Positions 17,165 to 25,370 of a stretch of DNA of 64,000 nt are shown here, piece by piece (position 1 is the first letter of the stretch; each line of letters begins with the position of its first letter). The notes beneath the pieces were generated by a model, which saw only the letters and a list, made by a program, of their open reading frames with translations, had not been told where the DNA came from and made no database searches. The DNA comes from Rhodoblastus sp963704565 (GTDB taxonomy: Bacteria > Pseudomonadota > Alphaproteobacteria > Rhizobiales > Beijerinckiaceae). The stretch is taken from assembly GCA_963704565.1 (NCBI GenBank), contig OY969917.1, forward strand, positions 3,348,001-3,412,000, written 5' to 3'. The position numbers were made by a program, and so were the translations under genes.

Positions 17165-18475
17165 TCAGGCGTCCTTGCCGAACACGCGGTCGAAGATCGT
17201 GTCCACATGCTTGAGATGGTAGGAGAGGTCGAACTGCTCCTCCAGCTCGGCGTCGGTCAGAAGCCGTTTTACGTCAGGGTCTTTTTTCAACAGATCGAGG
17301 AAATCGCCCTCGCCGCGCCAGACCGGCATGGCGTTGCGCTGGACGAATTTATAGGCGTCCTCGCGCGAGGCGCCCTTTTGCGTCAAAGCCAGCAGCACGC
17401 GCTGGGAATGGACGAGGCCGCCGAGCAGGTCGAGATTCTTCTGCATGTTCTCAGGGTAAACCAGCAGCTTTTCCACCACGCCGGTGAGGCGGGCCAAAGC
17501 GAAATCGAGCGTCACCGTGGCGTCGGGGCCGATCATGCGCTCGACGGAAGAATGCGAAATATCGCGTTCGTGCCAGAGCGCCACATTCTCCAGCGCCGGC
17601 GTCACCATGCCGCGCACCAGGCGGGCGAGGCCGGTCAGGTTCTCGGTCAGCACCGGATTGCGCTTGTGCGGCATGGCCGAAGAGCCCTTCTGGCCTTCGG
17701 AAAAAAATTCCTCGGCCTCCAGCACTTCGGTGCGCTGCAAATGACGGATTTCTATCGCCAGCCGCTCGATCGAGCTGGCGACCACGCCCAAAGTGGCGAA
17801 GAACATGGCGTGGCGGTCGCGCGGGATGACCTGGGTCGAGACCGGCTCCGGCTTCAGGCCCATTTTTTGAGCGACATGCTCTTCGACGCGCGGGTCGATA
17901 TTGGCGAAAGTGCCGACCGCGCCGGAAATGGCGCAAGTGGCGATTTCCTCGCGCGCATCCACCAGTCTTTTGCGGGCGCGGGCGAATTCCGCATAAGCCT
18001 CGGCCATTTTCAGCCCGAAGGTCACCGGCTCGGCGTGGATGCCATGCGAGCGGCCGATGGTGGGGGTCATCTTGTGCTCGAAGGCGCGGCGCTTCAGCGC
18101 GGCGAGCAGGGCGTCCACGTCCTTGATGAGAATGTCGGAGGCGCGGGCGAGCTGGACCGAGAGGCAGGTGTCGAGGACGTCGGACGAGGTCATGCCCTGA
18201 TGGACGAAGCGCGAATCGGGCCCGATGAATTCGGCGAGATGGGTCAGGAAGGCGATCACGTCATGTTTGGTGACGCGCTCGATCTCGTCGATGCGGTCCA
18301 CGTCGAAAGTGACGGAGCCCGCCTTCGCCCAGATGTTTTTCGCGCTCTCTTTCGGGATCACGCCAAGCTCGGCCAAGGCGTCGCAGGCATGGGCCTCGAT
18401 CTCGAACCAGATCTTGAACCTGGTCTGCGGCTCCCAGAGCGCGACCATTTCGGGGCGGGAATAACGGGGGATCAT
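17165..18475 (-). CDS. purB: adenylosuccinate lyase
   Basis: A 436-residue enzyme of purine synthesis that cleaves SAICAR to AICAR and adenylosuccinate to AMP. Superfamily signature 'GSSAMPHKRNPVLTENL' holds the mobile catalytic-loop serine. 'TSSDVLDTCLSVQLARA' and 'GRSHGIHAEPVTFGLK' (general-acid histidine) are also present. Start 'MIPRYSRPEMVALW' is typical of the bacterial family. The length is normal. rpe lies upstream on the same strand, with an 81-base gap containing a palindromic repeat. Confidence 0.96.
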   Translation of the reverse strand: MIPRYSRPEMVALWEPQTRFKIWFEIEAHACDALAELGVIPKESAKNIWAKAGSVTFDVDRIDEIERVTKHDVIAFLTHLAEFIGPDSRFVHQGMTSSDVLDTCLSVQLARASDILIKDVDALLAALKRRAFEHKMTPTIGRSHGIHAEPVTFGLKMAEAYAEFARARKRLVDAREEIATCAISGAVGTFANIDPRVEEHVAQKMGLKPEPVSTQVIPRDRHAMFFATLGVVASSIERLAIEIRHLQRTEVLEAEEFFSEGQKGSSAMPHKRNPVLTENLTGLARLVRGMVTPALENVALWHERDISHSSVERMIGPDATVTLDFALARLTGVVEKLLVYPENMQKNLDLLGGLVHSQRVLLALTQKGASREDAYKFVQRNAMPVWRGEGDFLDLLKKDPDVKRLLTDAELEEQFDLSYHLKHVDTIFDRVFGKDA

Positions 18476-18514
18476 GGTTCTTCTCTTGGAGGTTCGATCG
18501 AAGGGCGCGGTCTA

Positions 18515-18546
18515 CTCCCTCTTCCCGCTCTGGCGGGAAGAGGGGG
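18515..18546. repeat. REP-like palindrome between rpe and purB
   Basis: A 12-bp perfect stem CCCTCTTCCCGC / GCGGGAAGAGGG (18517-18528 / 18533-18544) with a TCTG loop. It is related to the repeats at 6342 and 7609 but has TT where those have TC. It may shape rpe-purB mRNA stability. Confidence 0.7.
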
Positions 18547-18556
18547 CGGGTTGCGG

Positions 18557-19237
18557 CTACACCATCTTCCCCCGCGCCATATGGGCGGCGAGGCGGATGG
18601 CGTCGATGTTCTTCTTGTAATGGTCCGGGCCGCCCTTGAACACGGCGGAGCCGGCGACCAGCCAATTGGCGCCGGCGCCGACAATGTCCATGGCGTTTTC
18701 GGCGGTCACGCCGCCGTCCACTTCGAGGTCTATTGCACGGTCGCCGATCATGGCTTTCAGTCGGCGCAGCTTTTCCAGCGTGGCGGGGATGAATTTCTGG
18801 CCGCCGAAGCCGGGATTGACCGACATGACCAGGATCAGGTCGAGCTCGTCGAGCACATATTCGACCACATCTTCCGGCGTCGCCGGATTGAGCGAGACCC
18901 CGGCCTTTTTGCCCAAAGCGCGGATCGCCTGGAGCGAGCGGTGGAGATGCGGGCCGGCCTCGGCGTGGACCACGATATAATCCGAGCCCGCTTTGGCGAA
19001 GGCTTCGAGATAGGGGTCGCAGGGCGCGATCATCAGATGGACGTCGAAAATCCGGTCGGTATGGGGCCGCAGGCTTTTCACCACATCGGGGCCGATGGTG
19101 ATATTGGGCACGAAATGGCCGTCCATCACATCGACATGGACGATATCGGCGCCGGCGGCGATGACGGCGCGGACTTCTTCGCCGAGCTTGGAGAAATCGG
19201 CGGAAAGAATCGAGGGGGCGATTTTCAGCGGGCGCAT
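18557..19237 (-). CDS. rpe: ribulose-phosphate 3-epimerase
   Basis: A 226-residue TIM-barrel metalloenzyme interconverting ribulose 5-phosphate and xylulose 5-phosphate in the pentose phosphate or Calvin cycle. Signatures are 'IAPSILSADFSKLGEEV', 'HVDVMDGHFVPNITIGP', 'DVHLMI' (metal His), 'VMSVNPGFGGQKFIP' and 'LEVDGGVTAENA'. The start at 19237 gives the usual length. It diverges from the FAD oxidoreductase gene across 124 bases and runs toward purB. Confidence 0.95.
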   Translation of the reverse strand: MRPLKIAPSILSADFSKLGEEVRAVIAAGADIVHVDVMDGHFVPNITIGPDVVKSLRPHTDRIFDVHLMIAPCDPYLEAFAKAGSDYIVVHAEAGPHLHRSLQAIRALGKKAGVSLNPATPEDVVEYVLDELDLILVMSVNPGFGGQKFIPATLEKLRRLKAMIGDRAIDLEVDGGVTAENAMDIVGAGANWLVAGSAVFKGGPDHYKKNIDAIRLAAHMARGKMV

Positions 19238-19361
19238 CTTCGTGGTCCTGAACGTCGGCCTTGGCTGGCTTTTGCCTGACGCCGCTCCTACATGAACTAT
19301 GGGCCGGCGTCCACCGGCCGCCGCGACGGGTCAAACAGGCTCAAGCCCAGGGGAATGCGGA

Positions 19362-20594
19362 ATGCGCCGGACGGATGTGCTTGTGCTGGGCGCCGGAATC
19401 GTCGGCGTGGCGACCGCCTTGCAGATTCAGGCGCGCGGGCGCGGCGTGGTTCTGGTGGACCGGCGCGGCGCCGGCGAAGAGACGTCTTTCGGCAACGCCG
19501 GGCTGATCGAGCGCGCCTCGATCTTTCCCTATCTTTTCCCGCGCGATGTGCGGGCGCTGGCGGTTTATGCTTTCAACGGCGCCAATGAGGCGCGCTACCA
19601 TTTGCGCGACCTTCCCTTTTTCGCGCCCTGGCTGGCGCTTTATTGGTGGGAGAGCGCGCCGGAGCGCGCTTTTCGCCACGCCATGGCCGCGCGACCGCTG
19701 ATCGAACATTCGCTGAGCGAGCACGAAAAACTGATGGCGGAAGCCGGCGCGCGTGGCCTGATGCGCAAGACGGGCTGGCTGAAACTGTTTCGCAGCGAAA
19801 AGACTTTCGCCGCCGGCCAGGCGGCGGCGGAAAAGATTTTGCCGTTCGGCCTGAAAATCGCGCTCTGCGATTCCGGGGCCTTGCGCGCGCTCGAACCGGC
19901 GCTCAACGGCGTCCATGGCGCGGTCCATTATCTCGATCCCGCCTCGGTCAACGATCCTCAGGCATTGACCCAAAGCTATCTCGCTCTGTTCGAGCGGCGC
20001 GGCGGGCTTTTTCTGCGTGGCGACGCCATGACGTTCAGGCCCGCCAGCGCGGGCTATGGCGTCGAAACGGAACAGGGCCCGGCGCTGGCGGGCGAGGCGG
20101 TCGTCTGCCTCGGGCCATGGGCCGATGTCGTGCTCGGGCCGTTGGGCTATGCCGTCCCGCTGGCGGTCAAGCGCGGCTATCACATGCATTACGCGCCGGG
20201 CGCGACGCTGAACCATCCTGTGCTCGACGCCGACAACGGCTTTCTGCTCGCGCCGATGGCGCACGGCATTCGCCTGACCACCGGCGCGGAATTCGCGCGG
20301 CGCGACGCCCCGCCGGACTATACACAAATCGAGACCAGCGACGTTTTCGCGCGCAAATTGTTTCCATTGGGAAAGCGGCTGGACGCCAGGCCCTGGATGG
20401 GCCGCCGGCCCTGTCTGCCCGACATGCTGCCGGTCATAGGGCCGGCGCCGCGGCACAGAGGTTTATGGTTCAATTTCGGCCACCAGCATCATGGTCTAAC
20501 GCTGGCGGCGAGCACGGGCCGCCTGCTGGCGGAAATGATGACCGGCGAAGAGACCTTCGCCGATCCCAAACCCTTTTCGATCGGGCGGTTCTAG
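19362..20594 (+). CDS. FAD-dependent amine/D-amino acid oxidoreductase, DadA-like
   Basis: A 410-residue DAO-superfamily flavoprotein. The N-terminal dinucleotide motif is 'DVLVLGAGIVGVATALQIQARG' (GxGxxG) followed by 'VVLVDRRGAGEETSFGNAGLIE', which is characteristic of D-amino acid dehydrogenase-like enzymes. The C-terminus has 'GRRPCLPDMLPVIGPAPRHRGLWFNFGHQHHGLTLAASTGRLLAEMM', again DadA-like. The substrate is not predictable from sequence; D-amino acids are the default guess. AGGGGAA precedes the ATG at 19362. The TAG stop lies inside a small repeat element (see 20592-20694). Confidence 0.87.
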   Translation: MRRTDVLVLGAGIVGVATALQIQARGRGVVLVDRRGAGEETSFGNAGLIERASIFPYLFPRDVRALAVYAFNGANEARYHLRDLPFFAPWLALYWWESAPERAFRHAMAARPLIEHSLSEHEKLMAEAGARGLMRKTGWLKLFRSEKTFAAGQAAAEKILPFGLKIALCDSGALRALEPALNGVHGAVHYLDPASVNDPQALTQSYLALFERRGGLFLRGDAMTFRPASAGYGVETEQGPALAGEAVVCLGPWADVVLGPLGYAVPLAVKRGYHMHYAPGATLNHPVLDADNGFLLAPMAHGIRLTTGAEFARRDAPPDYTQIETSDVFARKLFPLGKRLDARPWMGRRPCLPDMLPVIGPAPRHRGLWFNFGHQHHGLTLAASTGRLLAEMMTGEETFADPKPFSIGRF

Positions 20595-20694
20595 AGCATA
20601 TTCCCAAAAAGTTGCAGACTTTTTGGACAAGAATATGCGTTAAAACATTGGAATAGAGACTTCTTCCGATTCCGAAGGAACGGAAAAGGCTCTA
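20592..20694. repeat. MITE-like dispersed repeat with inverted ends
   Basis: The element is bounded by TAGAGC (20592-20597) and GCTCTA (20689-20694). Inside is a large hairpin: GCATATTC (20596-20603) pairs with GAATATGC (20631-20638), and CCAAAAAGT (20604-20612) with ACTTTTTGG (20618-20626). It is more AT-rich than the surroundings and supplies the stop codon of the upstream gene. Related 'agagc...gcgttaaaac' repeats are common in Hyphomicrobiales genomes. Confidence 0.65.
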
Positions 20695-20704
20695 AGCCGC
20701 GCGA

Positions 20705-21013
20705 TCACCAGCGGCGGCGATGATAATAACCCCGGTGAAAGCCCCGGTGATAGTAGCCCCGATGGTAGTAATGCCGGTGATAATAGGGGCGGTAATAGGG
20801 GCGGTAATAAACCCGGCGGTTGGGCACGCAACGACCCCAGGGATTGACATGCCAGCCGGGGCCGCAGCGCCAGCCGACGGTCTCGACCGGCGCCGTCGCG
20901 GTCTGGGCGGCGACAGCGGGCGCGATGGGCAGGGCGTTCGCGGCGCCGATTCCAACCAGCCCCGCGCCGAACAATGCGCCGGCGACGACAAGGCTTTTCA
21001 AGAGATTTCTCAT
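20705..21013 (-). CDS. small secreted Tyr/His/Arg-rich GCG_CRPN-type protein
   Basis: A 102-residue exported protein. A signal peptide (MRNLLKSLVVAGALFGAGLV, cut near residue 27) is followed by 'GWRCGPGWHVNPWGRCVPNRR', the GCG_CRPN segment known from small alphaproteobacterial exported proteins, and then a tail of YY/HR repeats (about residues 70-102). Function is unknown; the tail suggests metal or nucleic-acid or cell-wall contact but proves nothing. GGAGGG ends 5 bases before the ATG at 21013, which decides the start over longer upstream options. It diverges from the barrel gene at 21141. Confidence 0.7.
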   Translation of the reverse strand: MRNLLKSLVVAGALFGAGLVGIGAANALPIAPAVAAQTATAPVETVGWRCGPGWHVNPWGRCVPNRRVYYRPYYRPYYHRHYYHRGYYHRGFHRGYYHRRRW

Positions 21014-21140
21014 TTCATCCCTCCTTGGACAGGACGGCGCCAGTCTATCCATGGTGAATGAACCTCGCCTGAACCGAAACGCGTTCCCATGCAAAGGCGT
21101 TCGCGGCGGCGGGATTTTTTTGTTACCATCCTCTCCGGGA

Positions 21141-22088
21141 ATGGAAAAGCGCGCGCGAAACGGGAAGGCGAAGGAATTGACGATCCGGTCAGGCCGACGA
21201 AAGCTGGCGCTTCCCGCCCTCGCCGTCGCTACGGCGTTGTCTTGGGCGTCCCATGCGTTGGCCGGCGGCGCCGCGTCCGATTCGGACAGTTTCGAGGACA
21301 AGCATCTGTTCGGCTTCACCGAGGGCTCCGATGTCGGCGAGCCGGGAAGCAACGAAGCGGAATTCACCACCAGCGGCGCCTTTGGCAAGCAGGGTGGGGG
21401 GATTTATCAGGGCGTCGCGCAGGAGGCGGCTTACGAGACCGCGGTCACCGATCGTTTCGGCTATGAGGTGATCGGCTCCGGCGTCTGGCAGACGATCCAG
21501 GGCGTTCCCGGCCTCGCGGATCGCCGCGACGCCAATTTCCAGGGCGTCGCCTTCGAGCCGAAATATGTTTTCCTGCGGCGCGGGATCGATGCGCCGGTCG
21601 GGCTGTCCCTGTCGTTGCAGCCGGAATGGGACCGCGTCGACGACATCACCGGCGGGCCTGCGCGAAATTTCTCGATGGAGACCAAGCTCTATCTCGACCA
21701 GGAGTTCATCCGGCGCAAACTGCTCGGCGCGATCAATCTGATCTATCTGCCGGAATTCGAGAACGACGTCGGCGCCGGCCCCAGCCATTACGCTTTGTTC
21801 GGCGCGACCGGCGGCCTGTCCTATCTGTTCACGCCGGACCTCTATCTCGGCGGCGAGGTGGAATTTTATCGGGCCTATGAATCCCTGGGCTTCGCCAATT
21901 CTTCGGGCTCGGCGGTCTATGTCGGCCCGACCCTGCATTTGCAGATGGGGCCCGGCGCCTTCGTGTCGCTCGCCTGGTCGGAAGCGGCGGCGTCGCCGCG
22001 ACACCTTTCGCCCGCCGGGCTGGCGGCGTGGAACCAGTCCGACCTCGCTCGCCAAAGAGCGCATATGGTCTTTGGCGTCGAATTCTGA
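21141..22088 (+). CDS. putative outer-membrane beta-barrel protein
   Basis: A 315-residue exported protein of unknown role. A basic lead and hydrophobic core (about residues 18-41, ending SHALAGG) form a signal peptide. An acidic stretch (SDSDSFEDKHLFGFTEGSDVGEPG) follows, then alternating amphipathic strands with glycine/aromatic residues typical of outer-membrane barrels. The C-terminal residue is phenylalanine (HMVFGVEF), as expected for BAM-assembled proteins. The ATG at 21141 is the best-placed start for the signal peptide. It converges with the hydrogenase operon, 25 bases apart. Confidence 0.65.
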   Translation: MEKRARNGKAKELTIRSGRRKLALPALAVATALSWASHALAGGAASDSDSFEDKHLFGFTEGSDVGEPGSNEAEFTTSGAFGKQGGGIYQGVAQEAAYETAVTDRFGYEVIGSGVWQTIQGVPGLADRRDANFQGVAFEPKYVFLRRGIDAPVGLSLSLQPEWDRVDDITGGPARNFSMETKLYLDQEFIRRKLLGAINLIYLPEFENDVGAGPSHYALFGATGGLSYLFTPDLYLGGEVEFYRAYESLGFANSSGSAVYVGPTLHLQMGPGAFVSLAWSEAAASPRHLSPAGLAAWNQSDLARQRAHMVFGVEF

Positions 22089-22113
22089 CCGCCGCCGCGC
22101 GGCGCCTTTTGCC

Positions 22114-22614
22114 CTATTTCCCTGCGATCCCGTTCGGGTCGGTCAGGTTTATGCCCGCAGCGCGCCAGCTTTCCGGGCCGCGCGCGGCTTCGAGTTGTCG
22201 CAGGAATTTCCAGGCCGCCTCCAGCCGCGCCGCGCCTTCGGCGCTCAATCCCGCGCCCAGCTCAAAATTTTCGCCGCGCGCGCAGAGCAGGAAGGCAGGC
22301 GGCGCCTTGCGCCCGAGAATCTGTTCGAAAATGGCCAGCACGCTTTCCGGCGCCAGCGCATGGCTCAAAGGCGTCAGGTTTTTACGCGGAAAAATTTCCA
22401 CGAATGAGAAGGGCGCAGGCGTGTCCCGGCCGGCGTCGAGAAAGAGCGCAAGACCGGCGCCCTCCAGATCGAGCGCATGTTCGATCTGGAGCTGGTAATC
22501 CTCGATCAGGGCGCTGTCAGGCCATTGCGCTTCGGCGACGCGCGCCAGCAGCAGCGGCCCAAACGCGTCGTCGCCGCGCGAAATATTGCCCCAGCCGAAG
22601 ACCACGAGTTTCAT
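22114..22614 (-). CDS. hoxW: hydrogenase maturation endopeptidase HoxW
   Basis: A 166-residue protease that clips the C-terminal tail of the nickel-loaded hydrogenase large subunit. The family start 'VVFGWGNISRGDDAFGPLLL' (GxGNxxxxDDGxG pattern) contains the acidic nickel-sensing residue, and 'EDYQLQIEHALDLEGAGLALFLDAG' holds the second conserved acidic/His region, as in HoxW/HupD proteases. It overlaps the hoxH stop by 4 bases and is the last gene of the operon, so it is made together with its substrate. Confidence 0.9.
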   Translation of the reverse strand: MKLVVFGWGNISRGDDAFGPLLLARVAEAQWPDSALIEDYQLQIEHALDLEGAGLALFLDAGRDTPAPFSFVEIFPRKNLTPLSHALAPESVLAIFEQILGRKAPPAFLLCARGENFELGAGLSAEGAARLEAAWKFLRQLEAARGPESWRAAGINLTDPNGIAGK

Positions 22615-24086
22615 GCGCCGCCGAAATTCTTCCGTCGTCTGTCGACCAGCGCGCCGTCGGCGTCCACCAGATCGACTTCCAGCGGCATCTGGCCGATGGC
22701 GTGGGTGGCGCAGGACAGGCAGGGGTCATAGGCGCGGATGGCGACTTCGATATGGTTGAGCAGGCCTTCGGTGATCACCCTTCCATCGACATATTCCGCC
22801 GCCACGGCGCGGATCGCCTCGTTCATCGCCTGGTTGTTGTTGGTGGTCGAGACGATCAGCCGGCAGAATTTGACCAGATCGTCCTCGCCGACGCGGTAAT
22901 GATGGAACAGGGTTCCGCGCGGCGCTTCGATCACCCCGATCCCCTCCTCCTGGCGTTCGCCGCGATCGGCCATCAGCTCCGTCCCGACAATGTCGGGATC
23001 GTCGAGCAGGTCGCGGATCACTTCCGCCGCGTGCAGGGCCTCGATCATCCGCGCCCAATGATAGAGCAGGGTTCCGTGCACAGGCTTGCCTTCGCCCAGC
23101 GCCAGCAGATCCTTGCGCTCGATCTCCGCCAGTTCCGAGGGGATATAGGCGCAGACCTGGACGCGGGCGAGCGGCCCGACCCGGTACCAGCCTTTCTGCG
23201 GGCCGAGCGCCTTGATGTGCGGGAATTTCATATAGGTCCAGGGTTTGACCTCTTCCTGCAGCACGTCGTGATAGGCGGTGTAATCGACATGGTCGAAAAT
23301 CGGTTCGCCGTCGGCGTCGCGGGCGCGCAAGGCGCCATGATAAAGGTCGAGGGCGCCATGGCGGTCGACGAGTCCCATCATATTGGCGCGGAAGGCGCCG
23401 AAATTGTTATAGAAGGCGGGATGGACCCGGTGCAGCTTGGCGATCATGCGCACGGCGTCGCGGGACCAGGCGATCATCTGGTCGATTCCAGCCCGCAGCT
23501 CATCGCGTTCGACCGCTGACAGCGCCTTGTTGACGCCGCCGGGAATGGCGCCCGTGCCGTGGATGCGCTTGCCGGCGGTGTGGCGGATCACCTCCTGGCC
23601 GAATTTGCGCAGCAGCACGCCCTGCTTCGCGATGTCGGGGAAATCCGCGGCGACGCCGACAATATTGCGCCGCGTCGGCTCGCTGTCGAAGCCAAGCAGC
23701 AGATCGGGCGAGGCGAGGTGGAAGAAATGCACGGCGTGCGATTGCAGGATCTGGCCGTAATGCATCAGCCGCCGCAGCTTTTCGGCGGTCGGCGTCAGAT
23801 GGCGGTAGCCGGCGATGGCGTCCATCGCCTTGACGGCGGCGAGATGGTGGCTGACCGGGCAGATGCCGCACAGCCTCTGCACCGTCACCGGAACCTCCCA
23901 ATAGGGCCGGCCCTCGATGAAGGCTTCGAAGCCGCGGAACTCGACGATATGCAGCCGGACCTGATGCACCTTGTTTTCGGCGTCGAGCAGCAAAGTCACC
24001 TTGCCGTGGCCTTCGACCCGGGTCAGCGGGTCGATGGCGATGCGGCGGAGTTTTTCCGGGCTGGCGGCGGTCTCTAGCGATGGCAT
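22611..24086 (-). CDS. hoxH: NAD-reducing [NiFe]-hydrogenase large subunit HoxH
   Basis: A 491-residue catalytic subunit carrying the NiFe(CN)2CO centre. N-terminal ligand motif 'RLCGICPVSHH' (RxCGxC) and C-terminal 'DPCLSCATHAIG' (DPCxxC..H) supply the four cysteines. About 29 residues follow the histidine, the tail expected to be cut by HoxW. Other matches are 'IDPLTRVEGHGKVTLLLD' at the start and 'HAVHFFHLASPDLLLG'. The ATG at 24086 lies 11 bases after hoxY and begins where homology begins; the frame is open upstream but non-homologous. Confidence 0.95.
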   Translation of the reverse strand: MPSLETAASPEKLRRIAIDPLTRVEGHGKVTLLLDAENKVHQVRLHIVEFRGFEAFIEGRPYWEVPVTVQRLCGICPVSHHLAAVKAMDAIAGYRHLTPTAEKLRRLMHYGQILQSHAVHFFHLASPDLLLGFDSEPTRRNIVGVAADFPDIAKQGVLLRKFGQEVIRHTAGKRIHGTGAIPGGVNKALSAVERDELRAGIDQMIAWSRDAVRMIAKLHRVHPAFYNNFGAFRANMMGLVDRHGALDLYHGALRARDADGEPIFDHVDYTAYHDVLQEEVKPWTYMKFPHIKALGPQKGWYRVGPLARVQVCAYIPSELAEIERKDLLALGEGKPVHGTLLYHWARMIEALHAAEVIRDLLDDPDIVGTELMADRGERQEEGIGVIEAPRGTLFHHYRVGEDDLVKFCRLIVSTTNNNQAMNEAIRAVAAEYVDGRVITEGLLNHIEVAIRAYDPCLSCATHAIGQMPLEVDLVDADGALVDRRRKNFGGA

Positions 24087-24097
24087 GGCTAACGCCT

Positions 24098-24652
24098 TCA
24101 GTCGAAATGAAACTGCGAATAGTCGAGACGCGGGGTGCGCCCGCCGATCAGGTCGACCAGGAATTTCCACAGGGCGCCGGCGGAAGGCGGACAGCCGGGA
24201 ATGAAATAATCGACCCGCACCACATCGTGGATCGGATAGACCTTGTCCAGCAGCAGCGGCAGTTCCGGGTCGTTGGGCACGCGCGCGCGCCCGTCCGGTC
24301 CATCGCTGTAAACCTTGTTCAGGATGTCGCCGACATCGAAACGGTTGCGCTGCGCCGGCAGGCCGCCATTGATGGCGCAGGCGCCGACCGCGACCAGGAA
24401 TTTGCAGTTGCGCCGGAATTCGCGCAGCACATGGACATTCTCGGCGTTGCACAGAGCGCCTTCGATCAGGCCGATGTCGATTCCGGGGCCGCAATGTTTG
24501 ATGTCGGTGAGCGGCGAACGGTCGAATTCGACGAGTTTCACCAGCTCAAGCAGGCGCTCGTCGATGTCGAGCAGCGACATGTGGCAGCCGAAACAGCCGC
24601 CGAGCGTCGCCGTGGCGATCCTGATTTTTTTCGGCGCGGGCGAAGCCTCCAT
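24098..24652 (-). CDS. hoxY: NAD-reducing hydrogenase small subunit HoxY
   Basis: A 184-residue iron-sulfur subunit passing electrons between HoxH and the diaphorase. Cysteines for the proximal [4Fe-4S] cluster are seen in 'LGGCFGCHMSLLDID', 'VAVGACAINGG' and 'FIPGCPPSAGALWKFL'. It has the short form typical of soluble bidirectional hydrogenases, lacking the C-terminal extension and Tat signal of membrane uptake enzymes. The ATG at 24652 begins 1 base after the hoxU stop and fixes the start. Confidence 0.94.
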   Translation of the reverse strand: MEASPAPKKIRIATATLGGCFGCHMSLLDIDERLLELVKLVEFDRSPLTDIKHCGPGIDIGLIEGALCNAENVHVLREFRRNCKFLVAVGACAINGGLPAQRNRFDVGDILNKVYSDGPDGRARVPNDPELPLLLDKVYPIHDVVRVDYFIPGCPPSAGALWKFLVDLIGGRTPRLDYSQFHFD

Positions 24653-24653
24653 C

Positions 24654-25370
24654 TCACTTCTCCTCCGCCGCCAGATCGACCTGACTGATCGGCGCGTGGT
24701 CATAGAGCCGCGCGCCGATCGGCGTGACGAAGCCGATTTCCTTGCGCAATATGGCCCCCACCGGGCAGACCTGCGCCGCCTTGTCGGTCACGGCGAAATC
24801 GGTGTCGCCGAGCTTTCCGCTGGGCGAATTCACCACGATGTGAGAACCGCGCCCGCGGCCGGCCAGTGCGAAGACGTTCTTGCCGTCCATGTCGCGGCTG
24901 GCGCGCACGCAGAGTTCGCACATGATGCAGCGATTGAAGTCGAGGAAGAAGTCGGGATGCGAGGCGTCCACCTCGCGATGGGGAAAGAATTGCACGAAAT
25001 GCGGCGAGAGCATTGCGACATCATAGGCGAGCGCCTGCAATTTGCATTGGCCGCTCTTTTCGCACCCCGGGCAGAAATGATTGCCCTCGACGAACAGCAT
25101 TTGCAGCAGCACGCGGCGGATTTCGTTCAGCTCCGGCGTCTTGCTGCGCACGTCCTGGCCTGGCGCGGCCGTTACCGTGCAGGCCGAGCCGTTGCGGCCA
25201 TTGACCGCCACCGTGCAGAGCTTGCATGAACCGTGCGGCGGGAAGTCCGGATGAGCGCAGAGATGCGGAATATAGGCGCCGGCCGCCAGCGCCGCCGTCA
25301 ATATGGACTGACCCGGCTCAAAGGCGATCCTTTGCCCGTCGAGCGTGAAGACGTTGGCGATCTCGCTCAT
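24654..25370 (-). CDS. hoxU: hydrogenase diaphorase subunit HoxU
   Basis: A 238-residue ferredoxin-like subunit related to the N-terminal part of NuoG. A [2Fe-2S] domain comes first ('YIPHLCAHPDFPPHGSCKLCTVAV'), then the His/Cys cluster region ('GNHFCPGCEKSGQCKLQALAYD'), then a 4Fe-4S segment ('DFNRCIMCELCVRASRD' and 'AAQVCPVGAI'). It wires HoxF to HoxY. It overlaps hoxF by 4 bases (ATGA), indicating coupled translation. Confidence 0.94.
   Translation of the reverse strand: MSEIANVFTLDGQRIAFEPGQSILTAALAAGAYIPHLCAHPDFPPHGSCKLCTVAVNGRNGSACTVTAAPGQDVRSKTPELNEIRRVLLQMLFVEGNHFCPGCEKSGQCKLQALAYDVAMLSPHFVQFFPHREVDASHPDFFLDFNRCIMCELCVRASRDMDGKNVFALAGRGRGSHIVVNSPSGKLGDTDFAVTDKAAQVCPVGAILRKEIGFVTPIGARLYDHAPISQVDLAAEEK

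Noticed and set aside
17207..19279. A 690-residue plus-strand open frame
   Set aside because: It lies antisense across purB and rpe and crosses their gap, and looks like a codon-bias artefact.
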